Positions 36,855 to 48,402 of a DNA stretch of 60,000 bases are shown piece by piece. The notes beneath the pieces are model-generated. The model searched no databases. It was not told the DNA's origin and worked only from the letters and a program-made list of their open reading frames with translations. The stretch is from Symsagittifera roscoffensis (Eukaryota; Xenacoelomorpha; Acoela; Convolutidae). The stretch spans positions 44,629,624 to 44,689,623 of the forward strand of contig NC_087066.1 of assembly GCF_963678635.1 (NCBI RefSeq), in the 5' to 3' direction. Every line of letters starts with the position of its first letter. Position 1 is the first letter of the stretch. Position numbers and translations under genes: made by a program.

Positions 36855-39800
36855 GAAAAAAAATTTAACTAACGCCAAAAGCCTAGAAAATCATAATTCA
36901 TTTTAAGAATCATTCTCGAACTGAAACCTATAACCTGATCGCTTTGTCAACTTCTTTTGAATTGTTGGCGCATAAACGCAAAGCTAAAGGGTTTGGCAGC
37001 CCCTAGTCCCAACCTAGCTTCCCGAAAAGAAGGGCAATTGTCCTGCGATTAAATTGCAAGCGCATGAGTCAATTTCGTGCGTTTAGTTACGTTTCCGGGG
37101 GTCTGCAAGGAAAGGTCTTTTGAAAAATCTTCACATTTCAAGCTGATGAAGCTGTGAATTCGAAAGAAGACTCAATCCTAATTTGTTTATTGTGTTTGCG
37201 GTTGCTTATCACTGTTCAGTATAAAGTGACTGTCAGAATTTTATATTCGGCAGAACTTTTACGTCAAATTTTTGTGAATTAGCACAAGCAGCTTTTTGTT
37301 AGTAATCATAATGATTTAGCGAAAAATCTTATTGAAAATAATTTAAGAACTTGTCGATTAGAGTCTTAAGTATTTTAGGAAGCCTCATTTTTGCATTTTT
37401 TTCAATCATTTGATGCGTGCGCTAATTACAGGATTAACTTTGAAGTGATTAGAGTAAAGATAAAGAGTTCATTAAATCAGCATTAAATTTTGTTGTGATA
37501 TGACTAGGTGTTAAAATGTATGTTGTTAAACTGGAAAATAGGAGTTAATTGTTGTGGATTAAAAGTGTTTAGTAGCGAAACGACCAGATGTTAAATACAT
37601 GGTGTTAAATTAGCTGGTATTAAATTGTAGGACACCAAGAAATATATCTTGATTATCAAAGTCAAATCTTGATTGTCAAAATTACAACTCCTAGTTAATG
37701 CATCACCGGATATTTTTTCTAGTTTATCAGCACCGGCGAGTTATTAAACATTATAAAACTTTTACTTTGAACACCTAGATATATATTTTTATTTTGTTAA
37801 AACTGTTTTTGCCAAAAATAAACAAGTCAGCCAATGTGTCTATGATTACAAGGCCATTAAAGATATCCCGCTTCGTGAAAAACAACTTTTGCTATTTTGA
37901 AATGGTATGAAATGCAGACTTTTTGCGAAAAATCATTGAAAAAATCTGCCTAAATCAGGCTAAATACAGCTATAGCATTTCCAGGGTTTTATTCGTGATT
38001 CCATCAATGTGGTTCTTAATGTTTCATGAAAGTTTTGTAACCTCAAAATGCAAAAGGCAACAGATTCAAAAAAACCGAAGTCATCGCAAAATCAATAAGT
38101 TTACTTTGAAAAAATTTGGACGTTTCCGTTTCGGGATTTTCATTTTTTCAATTTCTTGGTTGACAATTTTCGGTCATTTTCAGAGTGAGTTGGTGTAGTA
38201 TCTCTACAGCACTGATTGAAAGTCTGATTTTTTTGTAGTATCAAAATTAGCTTTTTCTATCATTATCAGCGCACTTTTTTCTAATAAGCTTGGTCACAGG
38301 GTTGCGTTGTTCTTTGAAATTTTAAGATTTATAATGTTACGTTTCACAAACCCACATACGAGCAAATTTGTTCTATTTTAGCAGATTTGACTATTTTGTT
38401 CACATTTGCATTTTTGGTTCTCAGTTTTTCCAATGAAGTTCACCGATTGATCTGATTATGAAATGCAGTAATTTGCCTTCTCCCGACATGGAGAGTGGCT
38501 TGAAGTTTGTTGGTAACCAATCATTCAAAAAAATCCAAAAGTTTTTTATGAGAAGAAACATGTTTTCAAGACATTTTTTGCTGTTTAATATCAATAAAAT
38601 CGTGTTCATGCAGTCTTTTTGTCTCACAGTATTACTCTGTTTTCTGATTCCATATATTGATTCTACTCCGATTTTGACTGACAATACGCGGTTGTGGAAA
38701 AATTTTAAGTAGAAACTCAGAGTCGAAACATTAGTCGAGCTTAGTCAAAGCATAGCTCTTATACTAATTCTTTTAATTGTTTTAAAATTTAAAATAAAAA
38801 ATCAGCAAAAAAATCTGCTCAAAAGGACTTGTTCTTCGAGATCCACCCAAATTTGAATGGAGCTTGTTTAAAAATATCCGGGAAACATTTAAAAATATCT
38901 GGGAAACATAGAGCCAAATTTTGGTCGAGAGAGTCGAAAAATATCTGAAATGGGTCGAGCAAAGTCGAGCACATGTTTTCTTGAACGAAGAAAGTCAAAA
39001 TGCATCAACGGCTGGTCTGTGATTGTCGAGATAGTCGGGTTATACGAAATTTGATTGTCAAAATATCAGCCGAGCACTTAGTATATTGGTATTTTGGTAT
39101 ATTCAAGCCTTGGTCTAGCATTGGAGTATTCAATAGAAAATATTCTGTTTATAACATCCTTGCTAATTCAGCCGTTTCAAGTTATTATAAATCTTAGCGA
39201 CGAAGAGGAATGAACGAAAATTCTGCTGCTCAATTTTGTGGTTGTCGATTTTTTTGTTGGTAACGTAAGACAGTTACAGTACTGAGGGACTACATTATAA
39301 GGCAGAAGGCTTGATGGTCTGTGTGTTAATGAAATTATGTTGCTATTATCTTTTGTCCGATTTAAGTTTTTTTGGTGACGCTCTGTGAGGTAAGAAGCAT
39401 GCTCTTCACTTGCCTTTGATTAATATTTTAATATTGCTGCTTGTTATTGTTTTGACTTTTTTTTAAACCTTCAGACCAATTTTTTCAGAAAAAAAGTTTG
39501 ACGGTTTTGTTGGATCAATCCGGGAACCATCGGACTGCTAATTGAAGGTTCTTTTTTCAGTGCATAGTCTAACTGTGTCAGACGCGAACCTAGGATTTTC
39601 TTGAGGGAGGATTTTCAAGAGTTTTGTAAACTTTTTTTAGGTCAACCAAATTGATTTTTGGAGCGCCTCTGAACACTATGAAGTCTCTATTTTGATTAAA
39701 AAAGTTGGGCTGCAGACAAATTTTTGAAAAAAAAATAGGTCAAATTTGGGCACTTTTTGCAATTATAATATTGCATTTTTTGGCGCGCGCTCCCCTTCGA

Positions 39801-42650
39801 TTTTAGTATATACTGGCGTCCAAGGCGCTATGAGAAAACTTCCGCATTGGTCGGTCTATAAAGGATAACTTAAAATAATACCAAAAGAAGGATCTTTGTT
39901 GTTGCTGAGGGGGCCAAATCCCCGAATGGGGGCCTCCTCAACCCTTTCCCCGCCCCTTAAAATTGCCCTGCAAACCCTAGTGTCTAATCTTTAATAATCT
40001 AGCCTCGATATTAAGCTCGTCATAACTGTCTAGCCATAAAATCCAATTTTGATGCATTGTGATAATAATACATTGTACAGCTGTTCGCTTGAAAAAAAGC
40101 TACCTTTATTTTTTGTAAATTGACAAAATTGGATTATGCTCAATAGAAAGTATTAGATTTTATCTTATATTGATTCTTAAAAACGATACAAGAACTAAAT
40201 CTTGTTTCAAGCGATATCGCCATTAATTCAACTCCAAACACAAAATGCGAGTTATCAAACTACCCTGATTTAATTGGGTGCAGAACAGTCAGTCAAAAGT
40301 ATACGACAAAAATTTTTTGAGCTCTCAAGTTTGTGACAAAGTAGCTTTAATCTGGATCATTGTCATTTGATATATACGATCACTCGATGGCTCTTACCAG
40401 CAAATAGACGTGAAATCATTTCTTCAGAACCATCTTTCTTATATTTTCTCTAAAATGATTAATAGGGATGAAGATTATTGAAGTTCGAGTTTCATGAAAG
40501 TTGAATCCAAATACCAGTTTGATATGCCAAAACTTTTGCTTCTATTAGCTTTAATTTTCCTCAGGTTTTTATCAATGGTAACAATTAAAGCCGCAAATAT
40601 TCCATCCTGAGAAACAACGGAATCTTAGAACAATTTAGAGAGGAACTTTCTGAAACAGATAAGTCGGTCATTTTAATTTCCAGACCAAGGATTTTCTCAA
40701 TTGGCGGGGCCGGTTTCTCAAAAAAAAATTAGAAAAATTTGTCTACTTTTTTAGGTCGACCAAATTGATATTCCCAGTTCTCCCAAATCATAGTAAGGGA
40801 CCCTGTTTTGGCCATATTTTTTGCCCTTGCCCCCACCCCTGAACTGTGTAACCTTATATACTTTTACTCTTTTACCTTATATACTTTCACATAAATTAGG
40901 TTGAGCCTATGTGGCGATACTGAAAAAGGCCTTGCAATAAATGAATACGTGGCTTAGAGCAATAAAATTTGGCAAAATAGTTGGTAAGGTTAAGCTGCTT
41001 GCTAGGCCTAACTACTACTAAACTAGTCAAGTTTAAGTGTGGGAGTACGCTTGTTATTTCTTGTGAAGCCTTGATGAGCAATGCTACTGATATTAGCTGA
41101 TTCAGCGATATACGTGTTTTTAACGGTCTGGTAATTGCTGCTTTGAATGACATCGTCTTTCAAGTTGGCCAATTTGTGTTTGAAATCAAGTTTCTTGTTC
41201 ATTGTGGTGTCGCTGTTTCATGATGTTTGTTCTTTGTTTATTTTCATGTCCTGGGAATTCTTTTTGTTCCTCCAAAACTTTTTTAAATCAATTGTCGCTG
41301 GGATGTAGCGAAGTGATGAAAGCTACTATCCCTGTTGGTGAAATCTGCGACTCATTGAATATTGTTCCTGTTTTATTTGAACCTGATGATACTTTTTGCT
41401 CCAATTTTCGATGAAAACGGAGTAATTATGCTTGCTGTGGTTTTTTTATTCAGTCAAGTTTCGGCGATCGAAATAATAGTTTTGACAAAAAAAAACTATA
41501 CCCCACTGAAGATATTGTTTCCCTAAAATCAAATACAAAACATACTTCAGCTCCGATTTTTTTTTGCATGCAAAATTCTGGGAGTTTTAAAACTGCTAAT
41601 TTGGGTACTGTATATGAATTAATATTAGACGATAGTTTTTTCTTTTTATTTTTTTGCTCAAAAAGTGTTGCATGTTTTGTTTTCCCTTTCTTTTTTGTTT
41701 ATCCAGTACGCTTCTTTAATACGCAGTATTTGCACATAGCTGTACACCACTAATTTTTTAAATTTAATGTTTAAAAGACGGTATATGTTTTTACAATTAT
41801 GTTTCGTTTATTTATGTTTTGCAAGAGCATTGTTTATTTCATTGTTCAAAAACATTATATTCTATCCAATTTACAATTGATTTGTTTTACTTTTTAGCAA
41901 GACTTGTTGTTTCATTCACTTGTTATTTAACATTTCTTGTTCGTTCAGCTACTTTATTTAATACGAAACTCTGCAGAAAAAAAATTTTTCTTCAATAATA
42001 AGTCGCTACATCTATGAAATTAAATTTCAAATAATGGTGTTAATTAATCAAAAGTTTTATATCATTTGGTTTTGACATGGTTTTTTTTTGTAATCAGTAA
42101 ACAGTGAAGGGATTTGTAGTCTTGAAACAATGAAAAATTATAATCTTATGACCAAAAAGATTGTGAAAAATCTAGTTTCATCAGTTATCTTTTTTCCAAA
42201 TTTTTGTTAACTCTAAGTTTTATTTGTCAAATTACCTCATTGTTCAACTATACGTCTATTAAAATTTTCATGGGTGACCGTTTTCGAAAAATAATATTTC
42301 GAAAAAACTGAAGTTACAAACTATAACGCAGCTTTTTGACATGGTGAATTTTTCTAGCGTAAGCATTGCCAATTAATTTTGTCTGGCAAATGATACAAAG
42401 CTTTGATGCTGTGTTCAAAAAATATGTCCAGATTACGATCATAAAAATAGATAACTTCAGCAAAATGAAAAAAGAAGTAAGCAATTTTGTCTTGAAATCG
42501 GTCTGTATTTATACGAATCTGCTTGTTGCACAAATAGTTTCACATAATTCATCTTTAAAAGTTTTCTCTATTAAAAATACGTTTATATATCTCATAGCTT
42601 CTAACATCTCGAACCTAAAAATAATTTCAAAAAAGCGGAACGATCAAAGA
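36855..42650. other. Large gene-free interval
   Basis: No recognisable protein. Degenerate GTGTTAAAT-type repeats occur at 37500-37630. A diverged repeat pair is present at 39580-39700 and 40685-40820 (GGATTTTCT, then TTTTTTAGGTC-ACCAAATTGAT, then CATAGTAAGGGACC-like or CTATGAAGTCTC-like ends). Positions 41420-41600 pair with 32610-32790. The frames at 37923-38198, 38458-38712 and 42366-42734 have no domain and look like chance. Confidence 0.45.
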
Positions 42651-43059
42651 AGAAAAAAACTACGAATAAAAACGAAGACTGGCTATTTTTGGTGTCTAAA
42701 TAAGTTTCATCTGAAAAAATCAAAGCTGTTTTAAGTTAAACACTTTTCATTGAATAAGTATTATTGTTCAGCTTTTCGAAAAACGTGTCCAATGACTTTT
42801 GCTTGTGGCAATTTAAATTATATTCAGGCAAAGTTGTTTTTATTAGCTAGCTGTTTTTGACAGAATTAAATTTTTTCGTAAAGTTTTGGGCAGTTTGAAC
42901 TTTGCTAAGTTGGCCAAATTGAGATATGTGAGCGGCAAATAAATCTTCCTCACTACTCATTTTTCAATTGAATTGATCCAAATTAGTAGATTCTAAGTTG
43001 AATTGCAAAATTTTCTCAAAAACATTTTCTCCAAAGTTTGAAGTTTTACTCTTTTTTTT

Positions 43060-44575
43060 TGGGAAGTTTTGCTTTTTGTAAGGAAATGAATAGGCATGTT
43101 GCGTTTCACAACAAAATATCGATCTTCCAGAATCCATTATTGAAGAAATTTGCCAGCTTTTTATTTCTTATTCGTTCGATTCCAATAAACTCAATGGTAT
43201 TGCCTTCAGTTCAACAGCTTACAGTTTTGACCACACCATCAGCAACTGTGTCGCTGAAACTTACCTATTTTGTTTCAATATCTATAATTTCAAAAAAGTG
43301 CGAAAAAAATTACGCAACTTCTGTTTCTCAAGCTTTTATCTCTCAAACAACTAATTGAAAGTTCGATTAGATTTTGATTAACTCACGGTGCGTCTCCAAT
43401 CGAAGTTTATCAATGGGTGCTTTGTACGCGAATTTTTTACTCCAAAAGTTTTTAATTTGAAGCCTTTTTCGTGACTTATTTGATAAAATAGTGAAGGCGT
43501 TCGTATTAAATTTACGTTATTCCAGCAGTAATCCAATAACCCGAACGGTTCAATTTACTAATGACATTTTTCTAAGAATGGGAAATCAGGCTCCCAAAGT
43601 GCCTTGAGGGTTCATATATTTTTTTAAATCGTGAACTGGTCAGCATCAAAAGCGGATATTCGCATCATGTTAAAAAACTGACAATCGCTCAGAAGCAGTT
43701 AAATCAAATTGACTTTGTATATCAAATCATAAAGATGTGGCCGATTGTCGAGAAGCTCGAAGTGCTGAGTGATTAACCTCACTTACATGTATTCAAACCC
43801 AATGTTCTCAAAGATACGCCAAAAATCATTTCATTCAAAACTAACATAATGGATTTAACGTCTTTGAATAGTCCAATAATGGGCCAAATCAAAACACTTC
43901 AATTTGAATTTAAACCTCTTTCAAAAAGTTTCCCTGTGTCAAATTTCCAAACTTGCAAGTTTTGATGAGTTGCAGAACTTTGGAAAACGAGACGCCAAAT
44001 GAAACATCTCTGTTTATAGTTCCGCCAAATTTCCGGGCTCTCAAAATCAACGCACGCCTTCGATCTCGTAATTGCAGCTTAAATATTTCTAAATTAGAAG
44101 AATTTTCCACCTTGTATGATGCACGTGATACGCAATTGTTCAAAAACTTGTTATTTTCTGCATACTTATTGGCACTGAGAACACTTAAAATGAAAAGAAA
44201 GAATCAAGCTTGCAAAATTGCTGACGAGAATTCATGGTCAACTATGAGAACTTATGGAAAATGGTCATTGATATTCTTCGAAAAACAAAACTTCTCAAAG
44301 TTTTGATTATCCGAGGAAATAATTTTCTATCATTTGCGCCGGCTTTTCTGGAAAAGATGGAGAAAACACTATTCACAGTTAAAGTCTTTTTTGGGCAACG
44401 AAAACCTCAAAAATTTGGACCCGATTTGCTGTACGTTAATTTCTTTGAGAGAATATTAACAAACCAGTTAGATCTGGTCACGATTAGAAGACTCGATGGG
44501 CTGGACTCTGGATATAAATGGGACTTACGATCGTCAAATCGTGTCGCTGGTGGTGTATGTCCAGGATCAGTTTAA
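43060..44575 (+). pseudogene. F-box/LRR-like pseudogene copy 3, old
   Basis: Diverged from the gene at 925-2394 but alignable over its whole length: IFQNPLLKKFASFLFLI and SLKLTYFVSISIISKKCEK at the start, VPPNFRALKINARLRSRNC in the middle, and LLYVNFFERILTNQLDLVTI near the end. The frame moves several times (43038-43358, 43953-44306, 44234-44575 are open) with stops between. The upstream 42660-43040 region also resembles the 5' flank of copy 1. Much older than the copy at 3133. Confidence 0.75.
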
Positions 44576-44709
44576 CCAAACGATTAATCAAACATAGAAT
44601 AATTTTCTTAAGTTAGTGTTAAAAAATGCTTGTTCAAATAACCCTAATAACATGAAAAAAAATTTTTTTCTTTCTTATAATACTTCAAATTCAATGTTAT
44701 GATATTGTG

Positions 44710-46500
44710 CCTATTGTACGTTAACTCTGCCCTCTGTCCGTAAACCAATAAATTGATGTAAAAAAAATCCTGATAAAATATACGAGTCGAGCTTCGCCAG
44801 TGAAAAAGTTTCCTTCACACAAACAAATACAGATTAAAAAATGACCATCTGAGTAAGAAACAAAGCATTTGCTATGTTTTTCATCAAGTATTCAATTTAT
44901 CCGCAAAAAGTTTTGGAAAAATTAGTTTATCTAAAGATATCTCAAACATCAACTTAGTTTGAACTACTTTGGTCTAAGAATTTTTGAACGAATATTTCAC
45001 AAGAACAATAGGTATCCTTTTTTAATCAATCAAATCTAAGAAGAGAAATGCGTTTGCTGACGAGTATGAAATAAAGGCTGTCGTCTGCTTGCTGGTCGCA
45101 CACATAAGTGGTGTAATTAGAGCTGTAGGTGCAACCAGATATTTCAACCAGATATTTCAAATTTTTGAGCAGATTTGATGGATCAACCGTCGAATCCCCC
45201 CTAAGTGACCTACCGTATAATTCCCTATCTAAGCACGTTATAATTCCGAAAAACAATTCTGCATAATTTATGCCTTTCATACAAACGCGCAAATAAAAAA
45301 TCCGCCTTTCTAAAATTCATCAGAATCTCACTTAAATACATTTTAAATCGATTTAAATTGATCTTTCTTGGAAATTTTAGATCAGTCTAAGTGCTAAAAT
45401 CGATTTAAATCAATTTATGGATTTTCCGACTTACTGAAATCCATCCAGAACTTACTTTAATCCATTTCAAATCGATTTAACTCGATCTTTTTTGAACAAT
45501 TTGGTTCAATTTAAATGTCTAAAAAATTGATTTACATCGATTTGGATGGACTTTCAGACACGGCAAAAACATTGGAGCTCCAAAATACGCATTGAAATAA
45601 AAAAAATCACCATTGAAAATTACAATATGGACAAAAACTTATGCAACAAAGTAGAAAAAAGGGTAAAAAAAAAAACAATTTTGATCTCAAGAACATGCAA
45701 TTAACTCATAAAAATCATGAAGGTAAAACAAATGAAACGAAGCAAGAAAAAGGGTAATATAGATCAGATTTTAACTCAAAATATGCAGGGAAATCATAGA
45801 ATGTTATCGATATTTTGAAAATTATTTGGTTTCTCTATTTGCTTCTATACACTATGGATGTAAAATGAAAAATGATGGGCAATGAATAAATGCAACGCAA
45901 GTTTGAAACTGATGAAATTCCAATGAAAAAAAAATGATGCAGATCAATTTCAATCTGTTTTAATTCCCGTAAAAATGAAAACTGATTAAGACTGGAAAAA
46001 ATGGATTCAAGCCGATTTAAAATCGACTTGGATGGATTTTTTTAGCTGAGATTTAAGATTAATTTAAATCATGTTTATATTGATCCCAATAAACCCTTAT
46101 CTTTTCTAATTAATCTTCGTACTTGTTTCATAGTAAAATCTACATATTGCGGATAAATCTAAATCTAAATTTGTTCTAAATACTTTTATCATACTAAAAT
46201 TGATCCTAATCTATTTTGGCCAGTTACGGTAGCTTATGAACAATCCACATTTTCTCCCCTCGTAAATCGCTAAATCGAATGGTGGGGGAATTGTACGGTT
46301 GATATGAATTGAAGACCAATTTATACAAGACGCTTGCTCTCGAAAGTGCTTTTATGTAACTGGCTTTGAGAAGATTTCCAAATTTTGCCAGAAAAATTGT
46401 CTAGTTAAATCATTATTCAAAGGATCTTGATTGATATTTCATATGGTCTAACTGCTCCTGCGATAAATATGTGTTATCAAATCAGAGAATAGCTTTTTTT
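44710..46500. repeat. Diverged segmental repeat, partner of 28990-29580, with insertion
   Basis: 44710-45110 and 46380-46480 correspond to the two halves of 28990-29580. Between them 45290-46090 is a separate AT-rich repeat. No gene is visible. Confidence 0.5.
45320..46090. repeat. ATCGATTTAAAT-rich repeat
   Basis: The word ATCGATTTAAAT or one-base variants recurs near 45347, 45400, 45470 and 45535, and again in inverted form near 46010-46070, often next to GATC and to GGATGGA/TCCATCC. The arms are partly inverted, suggesting a decayed foldback element. Confidence 0.55.
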
Positions 46501-46953
46501 CGTGTTATCAACTTACTTAAAAAAGTCACTGACTGATTTGGGTTAGTATCATTTGTGCAGATGGCATGCTCGAACTTTTAAGAATTCGAATTTGACTACT
46601 GGCTACTTTTATCTACTGTTGTATTTCCTAAAGCTCTTCGGTAACTACTGATTTATTATAATGGATTTTCGACTTCATGACTGTCGACATAAAAATTGTT
46701 ATTTCGATTTAATTAAGTGCGTTCTAATGCAATAACGTAGAAAAAGACACTAAACGATTTACTGCATTTTTACTTAATTTTAAAATCATTTTTCGGGCAT
46801 ACTTTCCAGGCATACTTTCCAGGTAGAGTCTATGATTGGGACGACAGACATCCTGAATTGGAATCCGGTCAAGGCTTGTTTGTTCGGAAACTAAAAATCT
46901 TCAATTGAAAAAAAATGTCATCCTTTGATTATTTTTTTTGTTGTCCTAAGTAG

Positions 46954-47176
46954 TATTGTATCGTGTCCCGGATCCTAAGGGGGGGGGGGGGTCCTTCCTA
47001 AGGGGGGGGGGGGGGGTCCTCACGTAAAGCAAAATCCTAGGAAAGGGTTCTTAATTTTTTGGAGGACCCCTACCCTAGGATTTTGTAAATGATCGCAAGT
47101 TCCCACACCTAAAGGAAAAGACCCCCTCCTTAGGATCTTGTTAAGCTGAGCTCAACAACCGGGACGCGATACAATA
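46954..47176. mobile_element. MITE with TA flanks and poly-G tracts
   Basis: Inverted ends TTGTATCGTGTCCCGG (46956) and CCGGGACGCGATACAA (to 47174) flanked by TA on each side. Inside are runs of 13 and 15 G (46979-46991 and 47002-47016) and matching ATCCTAAGG/CCTTAGGAT words in inverted order. About 219 bp, non-coding. Confidence 0.75.
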
Positions 47177-47623
47177 ATTCCTTCTAATTCCTTTTAAAGC
47201 GGTCCTTTTTCCCACGATAATTAAAATTAATCGTTCTAATTCCTGAATTTTTCTTTTTCGTCCTAGTTTCATGTGGATATCATTTCCTGGCTTTCTTTCT
47301 TTTCGTCAAAGATTTGTCATGCTATTAAAGTTTGTTATTGAAAACAAGCCTAAGGATTTCACACATTTGTTTGAATGAACACTTGGTTTGCGTCTACTAG
47401 TTTATTTGCCTGAAGCTATTTATGTTAAAACAGTGATTGAGCTCAATACGAGTATTTTATTAGTTGTAAATTGGTAAAAACCAAAACATATACAAGTCGA
47501 AGTATAAAAAGGACGAACAGTAAAAATCATCTGAAAATATATGTTTCAGACTTTAATGTGTTTTGTTTTGGTTTTCTTTGCGCGGTTTTTTAGATGGTCG
47601 TTCTTCTGAAGTTTCAGATAAAA
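47177..47623. other. Flank downstream of the polymerase, no gene seen
   Basis: AT-rich. It may contain the 3' untranslated end of the polymerase gene read on the minus strand. No element terminus was recognised here. Confidence 0.35.
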
Positions 47624-48069
47624 TTAATGGGTTTTTTTTATAGGGGGACGTTCACGGACTCGGCTACTAGAAGCTTCTTCTTCTTCTTGCAGCTCTGCTT
47701 CTGAGTAGGGCTGCTGTAAAAATCCCCAATCCGGAAGTGTAAAATCGGGAGAAGTGTTATCAGTTTTATTGTATGAGTTGGCCCACTCGGTGTCCATGTA
47801 AATGTCTTCTAGAAAAGCATTTTCTTCAGCGGCTTTATGGCCAAAGGGCACTGTCGAAATTCCGTCGAAAAATAGAAAACGTTTTGAGTCGAATGGTGAT
47901 AATGCAAGTTTGTTTTGTTTCACTGTCATATTGGTGTGACCTTTCGAAACTAGATTATAGTTGTACACTCTCATTGTTTTTCCAGTGAATAATGTGTCCC
48001 TGAAAGTTTGGTGGACCAGTTCCCTCTGTGCACTCCGTTTAATTCCTTTGGCACTCAATTTTTGAGTGC

Positions 48070-48402
48070 CTAGTAAACAGAAGCAAAATTATGATTCTTT
48101 TCTACAACGTAGGGGATAGCTTCATTTCACTTCAGCAACTCAATTTATACCGAACAAAATTTGATTCATTTTACCAAAAAAGAGCAGAAGACTCTAAATT
48201 ATGATTAAAAAAGAGGAAAAAAAGAGGGAATATGTTGTCAGATAAATCAACGTTTAGGCAACATTGAAAAATGTTGCCTAAATCAGCTAAATGCCCATAG
48301 TTTAATGCAACAAATTAAGGGGTGTAGGTAGGTTGGTGGTGGTAATTTTGTTCTGTAAAAGGTAGGAATGGGGGGTGGAAGGGTGGCTTAAATTTTATTT
48401 AC
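48070..48402 (-). other. GT-AG intron in the polymerase gene, in phase
   Basis: On the minus strand the exon ends AATG, followed by GTAAAT. The intron ends TTTACTAG, and the next exon begins GCACTCAAAAATTG. Joining keeps the reading frame across the glycine codon and unites the LKPKLYSVVLN side with the SAKGIKRSAQR side, a junction expected in this family. The intron is 333 nt with stops in frame. It shows that this element has lived with a nuclear spliceosome. Confidence 0.7.

Noticed and set aside
37923-38712. Frames of 84-91 codons at 37923-38198 and 38458-38712
   Set aside because: Composition follows AT-rich background, no domains, and opposite-strand frames of equal length overlap.
42366-42734. 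122-codon frame upstream of F-box copy 3
   Set aside because: Lys/Ile/Phe-rich background composition; its end overlaps flank sequence shared with non-coding DNA at 640-760.
47177-47623. Left terminal inverted repeat of the Maverick
   Set aside because: The inverted ends at 46956 and 47174 pair with each other as a small MITE, and the right end of the larger element is outside the window.
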